From Simiduia aestuariiviva (lineage in GTDB: Bacteria; Pseudomonadota; Gammaproteobacteria; Pseudomonadales; Cellvibrionaceae): 64,000 nt of DNA. The stretch covers positions 416,524 through 480,523 of the forward strand of contig NZ_JACHXZ010000002.1 in the NCBI RefSeq assembly GCF_014192475.1, given 5' to 3'. Positions 18,562 to 27,300 of this stretch are shown here, one piece after another (position 1 is the stretch's first letter; every line of letters starts with the position of its first letter). Position numbers and translations under genes: made by a program. The notes below the pieces were generated by a model. The model worked only from the letters and a program-made list of their open reading frames with translations, searched no databases and was not told the DNA's origin.

Positions 18562-19575
18562 TTAATCCAAAATATAGCCGAGTTGCTTAAGATCCAGGTT
18601 GTATTTTCGCTCTAGACTAGCATTCTCTACTCTAGCGACGTTCCGTATTTTAGCTGTTGCCTTTGGTCCCAAAGGCTCGACAGGACGGCCATTGACGTCA
18701 CGATCATCAGGTATGTATTTAACATTGCGCTTTCCCCATTGCGCCCATTCTTCATAGTTAAATTCGCCTTTTTCAATATATTTCTCCGCCAAGATAAACT
18801 GATCAACAGGTAGACGCTGATCAATCATCGGTAGCAAATTTCTTGCTAATCCACGAGCGTCCTTAGTTATAACAAACCTTAACTGCTGTATAAATTGGGC
18901 CCTGGCGGGGCTGATCCTGAATTTATTCTCTGCCCTACCCTCACCCACATTTTTTAATTTGATACTTTCGGATGCGTCAATATCGCAGAACTGACTAACC
19001 TCCCGTATAAACTCGCCACTATTATTCTTTAACTTTTCATAAGGAACTACCAACAAATTTTCCTTCCCAAATAAATTTTCATAAAGTGTCGCAATTTTAT
19101 TGAGGAAAAACGGACCGAAATAGGACCCAACCCAGCGCAGATTATCTTCTGAAAGCATAGCGTCCAGACCGAACAGCGCTTCTCGTTTAAAGTTTTCAAG
19201 GTAAAAAAAATACTTTGATTGAGCCCAATCTTGCTGGTTCCTAGTAACTAGAATAATACGACCGCCACTAAAAATCTCTTTAATTCTAGAGGCCATCATT
19301 GCAGTATCAACAAACTGCATTCCACAAAAATCCTCTTCAGACAATATAGGAACACGAGCACTATCAGCTATTAGTTTGTTTCTAAAAACGGACCCCACCT
19401 CCTCGCCACTGTAGAAAAATGAATTCTGTCTGCTCATCCTTGTTACGGCAGCCCTAAGATCTGGGTCTACATGCCCTTTTCCTAGGTAATTTACGTTGCT
19501 ATGCTTTGCAAAAATCGACCGCTGCAAAAAAGTACTTGCCGCTTTGGCCAATCCAACATGAATTACCGGCCTCAT
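18562..19575 (-). CDS. Sulfotransferase-like protein
   Basis: This 337-residue protein has the 5'-phosphosulfate loop in the form HVGLAKAASTFLQ at residues 5-17. The second site is RIILVTRNQQDWAQSKY near residue 110, and FGKENLLVVPYEKL follows. These are the diagnostic features of P-loop sulfotransferases, although the loop has Ala-Ser in place of the more usual Gly-Thr. The start ATG has a clear AGGAG 6 bases upstream on the minus strand. It lies 9 bases after the unknown gene at 19585-20811. It is cytoplasmic by sequence. Confidence 0.78.
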   Translation of the reverse strand: MRPVIHVGLAKAASTFLQRSIFAKHSNVNYLGKGHVDPDLRAAVTRMSRQNSFFYSGEEVGSVFRNKLIADSARVPILSEEDFCGMQFVDTAMMASRIKEIFSGGRIILVTRNQQDWAQSKYFFYLENFKREALFGLDAMLSEDNLRWVGSYFGPFFLNKIATLYENLFGKENLLVVPYEKLKNNSGEFIREVSQFCDIDASESIKLKNVGEGRAENKFRISPARAQFIQQLRFVITKDARGLARNLLPMIDQRLPVDQFILAEKYIEKGEFNYEEWAQWGKRNVKYIPDDRDVNGRPVEPLGPKATAKIRNVARVENASLERKYNLDLKQLGYILD

Positions 19576-19584
19576 CTTTAACTC

Positions 19585-20811
19585 CTATATTTTAAATGGG
19601 ACTCGCCAAGTTACTCCACTCCCCTTCAGCCACCGCTGGCTCTTCACCGCGGTTTCATTTGAGCTATCCAACACTCTCCCTAAATCAAAACTCTTAATCC
19701 AACCGCCTTGAGTTCCAACTTGTTCATCATTGAGTTTTTTCATTGCAACTGAAAGAAGCGCACTAAATGCCCCACACTCCATTATGACGGTCAATTTGTT
19801 ATGGCGCGATCTTAATCGATCAATATAACCAATACACAACGCCAATACTGATGGCCAATACTCGTGCACGTGATGCCTGGGTACTGCTAAAACATATTGA
19901 TTTACCAACACAGAGTCCAATCTAATGTTTTTAATTGTTTGCGGAACAATGAAAACTAAAGCGTCTGACCTCTGAGCAAGCACGTCTATGAAGTCAAAAA
20001 GTAGGTCACGGTAACATAGAGATTTCACGGCATAGCCATCATAGACGCTAGAACCAGTGTCAGAGAAAAGTGATCTATAAGCTATTGCCCCCGCCATAGC
20101 GCCTCGCGCCACATCGGTTAGCTCCTTTTCAATATAATTGTCGATAGGCTGAATCCCTGCCGAGCAACTGATTGCATAATAATACTGATCATTTGGATCA
20201 TTAATTAATGATCGCTGAGACTGATAGAGGGCACTAATATAACCCGGAAGACGCAACCGCTTGTTAAAGGTCTCATACTTGGCTTCACGGAGCTTATATC
20301 TCGAATAAGTATTTGTCCCCAGAAAAATGAGCAGTAGGTATTCCCAATAGCCATGATTCAACTTATGAAATACACACGCAGAATCATTCGCTGCCAAATC
20401 CAAAAGATCAACGCTTTTAAAATCAAACAAATCGAAATACTTTTTACGGATATCGTTATCGCTTAACGAAAGCACTTCTAAAGCAGAGCTCCTTAATCGT
20501 CCATCAAAATCAACTGAATCCTTCAAACCTTTTACTGGGGCAGACTGTTGAAAACAATCGAAATTCTTACCAATATATCGTTGAAATTCCTCAGGGGACT
20601 GAAACTCAAAGGAATACAGAATGCCGTATACGTTTCCAGCAGAAGGATTATTACCCAACCCCAATAATGACTTATGCAAACGTCGTTCAAAATCATCGCT
20701 CTGGGCTAAGTAAGTAAAACCTAGAAGCCGCCCAACTAACTTCACGCCCTCGCAATAAACAGCAGCTATAGAACCGACGTCGCAGTTTGGTGCTAAAAGA
20801 TCAGACACCAC
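19585..20811 (-). CDS. Protein of unknown function, possible GT-D-like glycosyltransferase
   Basis: I cannot assign this 408-residue protein with confidence. There is no signal peptide and no membrane helix. The last 130 residues contain LVFIVPQTIKN, LAVPRHHVHEYWP, LTVIMECGAFSALLSVAM and IKSFDLGRVLD. This order of strands resembles the GT-D fold, where a glycine-containing strand and a D-I/L-G motif line the sugar-nucleotide site. That is an impression without a search. The start is a GTG preceded by GGGAG, two bases after the aminotransferase stop, so translation is coupled. The context suggests glycan assembly. Confidence 0.5.
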   Translation of the reverse strand: MVSDLLAPNCDVGSIAAVYCEGVKLVGRLLGFTYLAQSDDFERRLHKSLLGLGNNPSAGNVYGILYSFEFQSPEEFQRYIGKNFDCFQQSAPVKGLKDSVDFDGRLRSSALEVLSLSDNDIRKKYFDLFDFKSVDLLDLAANDSACVFHKLNHGYWEYLLLIFLGTNTYSRYKLREAKYETFNKRLRLPGYISALYQSQRSLINDPNDQYYYAISCSAGIQPIDNYIEKELTDVARGAMAGAIAYRSLFSDTGSSVYDGYAVKSLCYRDLLFDFIDVLAQRSDALVFIVPQTIKNIRLDSVLVNQYVLAVPRHHVHEYWPSVLALCIGYIDRLRSRHNKLTVIMECGAFSALLSVAMKKLNDEQVGTQGGWIKSFDLGRVLDSSNETAVKSQRWLKGSGVTWRVPFKI

Positions 20812-20812
20812 C

Positions 20813-21940
20813 CTATTCGACTCCCAATGATTTGCGGACTATCTTACAAATTTTAAGCACTTCGCTATTACTTAGCTCTCCATAGAATGGTAAGCAAAGT
20901 ACTTGCTTTTCGACCAAAGTCGCTACGGGCAACGCTTCGGCTCTCGCGGTAGGTAACATTGAGTAGCAAGGGTAATTACTTATCAAAGGGGAAAAGTACT
21001 TCCGAGGAAATACATTATTCTCTTTTAAATCGTCATAAAGGTCATCTCGGTTAACTATAGCCTCAGCTGTTATCCGAATAGCAAAATACTGCTGACTCGA
21101 CTTCACGTTATCTGCTACTGTTAAAACCTGTAAGCCCGGGATGCCACCTAGATTAGCAGTATATAATGCTCTAATTTCTGACCTTCTTTCCCGCTCATTA
21201 TTTACAAGCGGCAGCACTGACAATCCCATGGCAGCAGAAAGCTCATTCATTTTTCCATTGATTCCAGGCAAAATCACCTCTTCTTGATTTTTAATACCGA
21301 AATTCTTTAGCAGCTCTATTCGCTCTTTTAGGTTCACATCTCCAAACACCAATGCTCCACCCTCTGCCGTATGAAACAGTTTAGTTGGATGAAAACTAAA
21401 CATAGATATATCACCAAAATCACTGATCGGCTTACCATCTATTTCACAACCAAATGCATGCGCGGCGTCATAAATGACGCGCAAGCCATGAACATCGGCT
21501 ATACGCTGGATTTCTTCAACGTAACAGGGAATACCATAAACATGCACTCCTAAGATGGCCGAAGTTTTGGATGTAATGAGCGCTTCGATTTTATTTGGAT
21601 CAATAGTTAATGTATGTGGACAAACATCACAAAAAACAGGGGTTATTCCATTCCAATTTAAGACATGGGTTGTGGCGGGAAATGAAAATGGTGTCGTTAT
21701 GACCTCACCCTGCAACCGAAGACTTTGTATGGCCGTCATTAGTGCAATTGTTCCGTTGTTGAAAAGTGAAATGTTTTCTACTGCCAGATAGGAACATAAC
21801 CGTCTTTCCAATTCTTTGGTCATGCAACCACCATTTGATAACCACCGAGACGCCCAAATTTCATCAAGCATTTCTTTGTATCGGTCTATATTAGGCATTA
21901 ATGGCGAGGTAACTAAAATTTTATTCGATTTACTTTTCAT
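20813..21940 (-). CDS. DegT/DnrJ/EryC1 sugar aminotransferase (VioA-like)
   Basis: This 375-residue PLP enzyme aminates a keto-sugar nucleotide. Seen are RWLSNGGCMTKELE, FNNGTIALMTAIQ, the IYDAAHAFG motif that holds the PLP, and FSFHPTKLFHTAEGGAL with the Schiff-base lysine. The sequence style recalls VioA-type enzymes, which turn dTDP-4-keto-6-deoxyglucose (the RmlB product) into dTDP-4-amino-4,6-dideoxyglucose. rmlA and rmlB are in the same locus, and two acyltransferases that could N-acylate the product are downstream. No dTDP-ketoisomerase (FdtA type) is present, which also favours the C4 amino sugar. The exact regiochemistry is inferred. Confidence 0.85.
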   Translation of the reverse strand: MKSKSNKILVTSPLMPNIDRYKEMLDEIWASRWLSNGGCMTKELERRLCSYLAVENISLFNNGTIALMTAIQSLRLQGEVITTPFSFPATTHVLNWNGITPVFCDVCPHTLTIDPNKIEALITSKTSAILGVHVYGIPCYVEEIQRIADVHGLRVIYDAAHAFGCEIDGKPISDFGDISMFSFHPTKLFHTAEGGALVFGDVNLKERIELLKNFGIKNQEEVILPGINGKMNELSAAMGLSVLPLVNNERERRSEIRALYTANLGGIPGLQVLTVADNVKSSQQYFAIRITAEAIVNRDDLYDDLKENNVFPRKYFSPLISNYPCYSMLPTARAEALPVATLVEKQVLCLPFYGELSNSEVLKICKIVRKSLGVE

Positions 21941-21977
21941 ATCTACTTATTCTTTTCCGCGATAGAAACTTTCAATA

Positions 21978-23903
21978 TTAATGGCCTGTATAGAAAGACC
22001 TAAAGGTGGCACCTATTAACTCAGCATATGAACGAGACAGATGATGCGAATCGAAGAATACGGGCTGGCCTGAACTTGTGGTATTAATGCAATTAGCCGG
22101 AGCTCTTTCCTCACACATTATTTCGACCTTATCCACATAAATATCAGCCAAAGAAATGAAGCCCCCATAAAGTTTATGTCTATTTTCATTATATGGAAAA
22201 TAGCTAATAAACTCTTTTTGAAAACAAGCTCCCGCACTTCCAAATCTGTTTACCAGCAATGAGCAGGGATACTTAGTATTAAGAAACCCACCAAGAACGA
22301 TAAGTTTGATGTCCGAATTTACTGCTTTTACCTGCTTAAAAAACTCATAAAATTTCAACTTGTTAATGAAGAAAGGCTTGTTAGCCGAGTAGACAATAGT
22401 GTCTATAGTTTTTAAAAACGATTCACTTTGCAACAGATTCAAACGTTTTTGGCACTGCTTATCAGCTGACCGCCAAACGCCATTTTCGGATATAATTTTT
22501 GGACATGAATTTGTCTGACCGAAAAGAATAGCCTCTGAATTAATATCCCGACCCACAAACCCTCTATAGAAATTATATCCATCAGTTTCATGGGAATTGC
22601 CCATAAACAGCACACGGCTACCATCTAGATTTTGGCAGGCTTTATGAGACGGGTATTTTGACAAGCGGCAGGCTAATCTTGAGAACTTATAGCGATCACG
22701 CTTGCCCTCATCTACCATTGCTTTTGTCAGAGATACTTGATCAGATAACACTCTACCTTCATAAAAAATATTAATGGCCACAAGAACAAAAAAGGTCGCG
22801 AATGAAGCCGTCAAAAATCCAGTTAACGATATACGACGGGGCGATTCAAATACACCAAGACCACTCCGACGATAAAAATAGTTCTCCACGACGCTATTTA
22901 ATATCACCGCCAAAAGAACACTCACAACAAACAGGATTAAACGATCATTATTATTCATATCTCGCAGCACAGCATATGTAAAAAATACAATTACAGGCCA
23001 ATGTAAAAGATATAAAGAGTAAGAGATTTTACCAAACCAGCGTATGAACCGGTTTGTAAATAGCAGCCTTTCAAAAAAGCTAATTTCATTGCCGCGAATT
23101 AGAAGCAGCGCCCCAGTCGCAACCGTAGGTATGATTGCTAGCCATCCCGGATAATGTGAAGCATCCGACAAAGTAATTGCTGAATACAGCAAGACTAGGC
23201 AAGAAAGAACGCGAATTAAAGACTGCGAGAAGCTACCCAATTCAAGAGCATGCGGGTAAGTTTGGATGCATTGATATACAAAAGCTCCAAATGCGAACTG
23301 AAAGACCCTAAAAGGAGTTAGGAAAAAAGCTGCACTAGAGTCCAGCGTTGTCATATAAGCTGACAAGATGCAACCAAGCAAGACAATTACCCCTAACAAC
23401 AGAGCTCTGGTTAGTTGTGAGGCTGCTTTAAAGAAGAAAAATAGAAAAACGGGCCAAATTAAATAAAACTGCTCTTCTACGGAGAGCGACCAAGTATGTA
23501 GCAAAGGTTTAGAGGCTGAAGCAGCATCCCAATAGCCGGATTCCGAATAAAAAAGTATATTGGATAATGAAAATATTGCCGCTATAGCAGAATGTGTTAA
23601 GGCGACTATTTCCGGAGGGTCCAATAAAAATAGTGCAGATATTAAGGTTAACAGTATGACTGAAACCAAGGCTGGAAGTAATCTTCGAATTCGACGAAGA
23701 TAGAATGTCTTAAAAGAAAACTGCCCCCCATCAACATCTTTAAGAATTATACCAGTTATCAAGTAGCCAGATATTACAAAAAAAACATCAACGCCTACAT
23801 ATCCTCCCGAAAGCGCTTCAAAGCCAAGATGATATAGAACAACTAAAAGAACTGCCCATCCTCGCAGGCCTTCGATATCCGGACGAAAAATAATATTACC
23901 CAT
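21978..23903 (-). CDS. O-acyltransferase, OafA/YrhL type with SGNH domain
   Basis: This 641-residue membrane protein has an acyltransferase-3 domain of about ten helices, opening with FRPDIEGLRGWAVLLVVLYH and including KPLLHTWSLSVEEQFY. A periplasmic SGNH-like domain follows, with VLFMGNSHETDGYNFY near residue 435 and FFDSHHLSRSYAELIG near the end. It is a second copy of the architecture seen at 9390-11426, but clearly divergent, so the two probably act at different positions or with different acyl groups. It overlaps the giant fusion gene upstream by 8 bases. Confidence 0.9.
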   Translation of the reverse strand: MGNIIFRPDIEGLRGWAVLLVVLYHLGFEALSGGYVGVDVFFVISGYLITGIILKDVDGGQFSFKTFYLRRIRRLLPALVSVILLTLISALFLLDPPEIVALTHSAIAAIFSLSNILFYSESGYWDAASASKPLLHTWSLSVEEQFYLIWPVFLFFFFKAASQLTRALLLGVIVLLGCILSAYMTTLDSSAAFFLTPFRVFQFAFGAFVYQCIQTYPHALELGSFSQSLIRVLSCLVLLYSAITLSDASHYPGWLAIIPTVATGALLLIRGNEISFFERLLFTNRFIRWFGKISYSLYLLHWPVIVFFTYAVLRDMNNNDRLILFVVSVLLAVILNSVVENYFYRRSGLGVFESPRRISLTGFLTASFATFFVLVAINIFYEGRVLSDQVSLTKAMVDEGKRDRYKFSRLACRLSKYPSHKACQNLDGSRVLFMGNSHETDGYNFYRGFVGRDINSEAILFGQTNSCPKIISENGVWRSADKQCQKRLNLLQSESFLKTIDTIVYSANKPFFINKLKFYEFFKQVKAVNSDIKLIVLGGFLNTKYPCSLLVNRFGSAGACFQKEFISYFPYNENRHKLYGGFISLADIYVDKVEIMCEERAPANCINTTSSGQPVFFDSHHLSRSYAELIGATFRSFYTGH

Positions 23904-26900
23904 TCAAATTTAACCAACTTTGCACTATATCTTTTTCAAAAATATCTCGAAGCGAACCTTTACTAAAATTGCTGTTTACGTAACTTAAGGAAAAACTGGA
24001 AGCCTTAGAAGCAACATCTGTGTCAGAGGCCAGCTCTCGAACACGGTTAGCAAATTCATCGGCGGAGTCATATGCATACATCCTGTCAAGGCCGCCCAAC
24101 CCTTCCAAACCAATTGATGTGGACACCACAGGCAACCCAAAGTACATTGCCTCTAACAACTTACCTTTTACCCCAGCGCCAAAACGTAGTGGGACTAACG
24201 CCGATCGAACCTGCTTATAAATATTGTGCAGTTCTTCATCTGAAAGAAACCCTAGAACCTGGAAGTTTGAATCGTTCATCTGCCTAATATGATCTGGCAC
24301 ATTAGAACCCACAATATAGATTGGCAATGCCTCCTCGCCAAGCTTTGGAAAAACTTCAGAATACAACCATTCGACGGCATCAACATTGGGAGGGTGGCCA
24401 AAGCCGCCGACAAAGATGGACCCTTTTCGTGAACCTGCTTGGTAATCAACTTGCGCATGCGAATATGCAAAAAGCGGCAGGACTTTCGCGCTATTTATAC
24501 CGTACTTTTCAACTAGCAGGTCTACCTCTACGCTAGACGGATAGTAAACAATATCAGCCTGATCTATTACCGCTAACTCTCTCCGTTCCCAATCGTCTGC
24601 TTCTTTCTTTAAATACTTGGATTTTTCATGTAAAGCCTGACGACCCAGTCGCAGAAAATGAAGATCATGGCCAAAATAGATCAACATAATTCCTAATTTT
24701 TTTATTTGATTTACGTAACGCTCTGCAATATGCGGCCTATTAACAAATGCGGCATCAATACAACTTGCATTACTATCAATCCAGCTTTCTATATTCGCTG
24801 CGTAAAAATTCCCATACAAAACCTCTACACCCATCGACTGTAACTTACTTGTGTAAGGCTCATGCTTATAAAAATTGTCCCCAATGAACTTAATGTTGAA
24901 ACCCATATCTATCATGATTTGTAGATACATAAAAACAGCCCTACTACCCGCATCTTTATCGTAGTGAGGTACGTAGTGATCAATAAAAAGCATGGTCAGC
25001 TTAGTCGCGGACCTATCTCTAGCATGGAATACATCAACGCCATTTTCGAAATGACTATCAAGAACAGAGCGCCACTTCTGGACAAATTTTTCCTGATTTA
25101 CGAGCTGATATTTTTTGATTCCAGTATTAGTATCTGTGCCATGAGATGCCCCCTCCAGATGCACAACAACAGATCTAGGTTGATACACAACTCGGTAACC
25201 CAACCTTCTCGCTTCAAAACAAATATCTGTATCTTCATAGTATGCAGGCACATATCGCTGATCAAAGCCGCCAATCTCATTCCAGATATCAGTCCGCACC
25301 GCCAGACAGCAACCTGAAACATAGTCTACATCTTTGAAGTAGTTGTACTCAGGCGCCTCTGGGTCTTTCATCCGACCATAATTCCAACCAGATCCATCCT
25401 TCCAAATAATCCCGCCGGCCTCCTGTAATTGCCCATTTGCAAACAGAATTTTGGGACCAACGACCCCTACTGTAGAATCCTCAAAGCAATCAACTATAGA
25501 ATTTAGCCAGCCCTCAGTGACATTGGTATCGTTGTTTAAGAAAACAACAATCTTGCCTTTTGCATGCTGAGCGGCGTTGTTGCAATTCAACAAAAAACCG
25601 AGATTCTCTGAATTTCTTATATGAATTATGTTTTCAACGTAATTTTGGATTTCTTGAGTACGATCCGTAGAGCAATCATCGGCCAAAATCACCTCATACT
25701 GACCGCTCGTGTACTTCACCAAAGATTTCAATAGCGATAATGTGATTTCCACCTGATTATAGACTGGTACTATAATGCTTACCTTTGGTGTTGGCGCAAC
25801 TGGGAACTTAATCCTCTCCGACCAGTCAAATTTCTCAATATAGACTTCTCTCACTCCAATTGTTTCTGGAATTCGAGCATCAAGCCACTGTTTGAAATCA
25901 CTTTGATTGGATCCAAATCGACGTGCAAATATTCTGACGTTTCTCCAAGTAAGGTTACGTGAAGCAATCCCAGGATTCTTAAGTAAAAATTCGATCACCC
26001 GCATCGCTGCATGTAATTTTTCGGGAACGTCTAACTGTTTTCTATTGTGTTTTCTTTGCTGTTCTGCATGATAAAAAATTCTGTCAAAAACGGTTTCAAC
26101 GCCTTTCCTAAAGGTGAATAATTTGTAGAGCCTAAAGAAATTATATAGTAGGCGACCGATAGGCTTAGCTAATAATTCTACTAAGGAGCTGTACTCAGCT
26201 TGCAGCAGGTGATTCTCATCTCGCAACAATTTATTTTCATCTCGTAGCGTATCGTTTCCAGCCCGTAATTCTTGAACACCTGCATTTAAACGTTGATTTT
26301 CGGCCCTAAATTCAGCCTCCATGCTTTTGAATTTCGCTTGTGCCAGCTCACTATTTTTGAGCTCCTCATTATGTGCACTTGCCAGCAACTCGAACTCTTT
26401 ATTACGAACATCCAAAGCCGCTTGTAAACCGTCTGCATGATTTTTCAGCGAAAGATGCTTAGGCTTTAACTCTCTCAATGCTCGGGATTCTGCTATCAAG
26501 CTATAAAAGGTATCAACCAGTTCTATAGCACCACCTAGCTTTACATCTAAAAAAGGAGTGATACTATTGGCCTCAACACACTTTCGATACACTTCTCGCG
26601 CTAAGATATAAATCGGATCACTTATTTTTTGGTTGCCGCCACTTCTTGATGTGGCCATTGCTGGCTTGAATCTATTATTTAGTGCAGTCATCACCGACGT
26701 CAGACTGCGCTGTACTAAATTAGAAACACCATCCGCTATAGAGTCAGCTTTTCGCTCTAATTCCGAGAACCAGAATATTTCATGCTCTCGGTTTTTTAAC
26801 TGTTTCGCTATAAAATGGTTATATATCAACCAAAGAGATACGGAAACTTCTATTGGAAAATGGTCGCGCCTCAATAGTGAAGCGGCCACCTCACCTGGAT

Positions 26901-27261
26901 CTCTGAGGCAAACAACAAGCTGGTCACCCTTCCGGACCCAATAAGGAATCAGAAGTGAAAGGCGCGGATCTTTAATCGCTTCAACGCCAGCTTTTTCTAA
27001 CGAGGCTCTTAATTCAATGATTTTTTCTTGTTCAGCCGCACTGAGCTCTACGTTACCATTAGGACGAAACCAACTTTGATTGTGAAAACCTAGCAATCTG
27101 TCATTAAGATCAACTACATTTTTGTGCTCAACAAATCCATCAGCATTATCGGCTTGCGGCTCTAAAAGCATTGAATCTTCACCGAAATTCAAACCTATGT
27201 CACGCAGCCAATTAGCTGCAAACGAAGTGCCTGAACGGTGCATACCGACAACAAACAACAT
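23896..27261 (-). CDS. Three-domain sulfotransferase-GT2-GT4 fusion protein
   Basis: This 1121-residue protein joins three activities. Residues 1-240 form a P-loop sulfotransferase domain with VGMHRSGTSF at 5-14 and LVVCLRDPGEVAASL at 115-129. Residues 275-365 are a heptad-rich coiled coil. A family 2 glycosyltransferase starts near residue 493 (VSIIVPVYNQ), with VFLNNDTNV and a YYEDTDICFEARRLG motif. From about 765 to the end is a GT-B family 4 domain with GSIFVGGFGHPPNVDAVEWL and PLRFGAGVKGKLLEAMYFGL. Such a protein could add two sugars and a sulfate to the same chain. It is cytoplasmic, and its stop overlaps the next gene. Confidence 0.85.
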   Translation of the reverse strand: MLFVVGMHRSGTSFAANWLRDIGLNFGEDSMLLEPQADNADGFVEHKNVVDLNDRLLGFHNQSWFRPNGNVELSAAEQEKIIELRASLEKAGVEAIKDPRLSLLIPYWVRKGDQLVVCLRDPGEVAASLLRRDHFPIEVSVSLWLIYNHFIAKQLKNREHEIFWFSELERKADSIADGVSNLVQRSLTSVMTALNNRFKPAMATSRSGGNQKISDPIYILAREVYRKCVEANSITPFLDVKLGGAIELVDTFYSLIAESRALRELKPKHLSLKNHADGLQAALDVRNKEFELLASAHNEELKNSELAQAKFKSMEAEFRAENQRLNAGVQELRAGNDTLRDENKLLRDENHLLQAEYSSLVELLAKPIGRLLYNFFRLYKLFTFRKGVETVFDRIFYHAEQQRKHNRKQLDVPEKLHAAMRVIEFLLKNPGIASRNLTWRNVRIFARRFGSNQSDFKQWLDARIPETIGVREVYIEKFDWSERIKFPVAPTPKVSIIVPVYNQVEITLSLLKSLVKYTSGQYEVILADDCSTDRTQEIQNYVENIIHIRNSENLGFLLNCNNAAQHAKGKIVVFLNNDTNVTEGWLNSIVDCFEDSTVGVVGPKILFANGQLQEAGGIIWKDGSGWNYGRMKDPEAPEYNYFKDVDYVSGCCLAVRTDIWNEIGGFDQRYVPAYYEDTDICFEARRLGYRVVYQPRSVVVHLEGASHGTDTNTGIKKYQLVNQEKFVQKWRSVLDSHFENGVDVFHARDRSATKLTMLFIDHYVPHYDKDAGSRAVFMYLQIMIDMGFNIKFIGDNFYKHEPYTSKLQSMGVEVLYGNFYAANIESWIDSNASCIDAAFVNRPHIAERYVNQIKKLGIMLIYFGHDLHFLRLGRQALHEKSKYLKKEADDWERRELAVIDQADIVYYPSSVEVDLLVEKYGINSAKVLPLFAYSHAQVDYQAGSRKGSIFVGGFGHPPNVDAVEWLYSEVFPKLGEEALPIYIVGSNVPDHIRQMNDSNFQVLGFLSDEELHNIYKQVRSALVPLRFGAGVKGKLLEAMYFGLPVVSTSIGLEGLGGLDRMYAYDSADEFANRVRELASDTDVASKASSFSLSYVNSNFSKGSLRDIFEKDIVQSWLNLNG

Positions 27262-27300
27262 TTTCTACATTCCGCCTTTATATTGCGATACAAAATAAAA

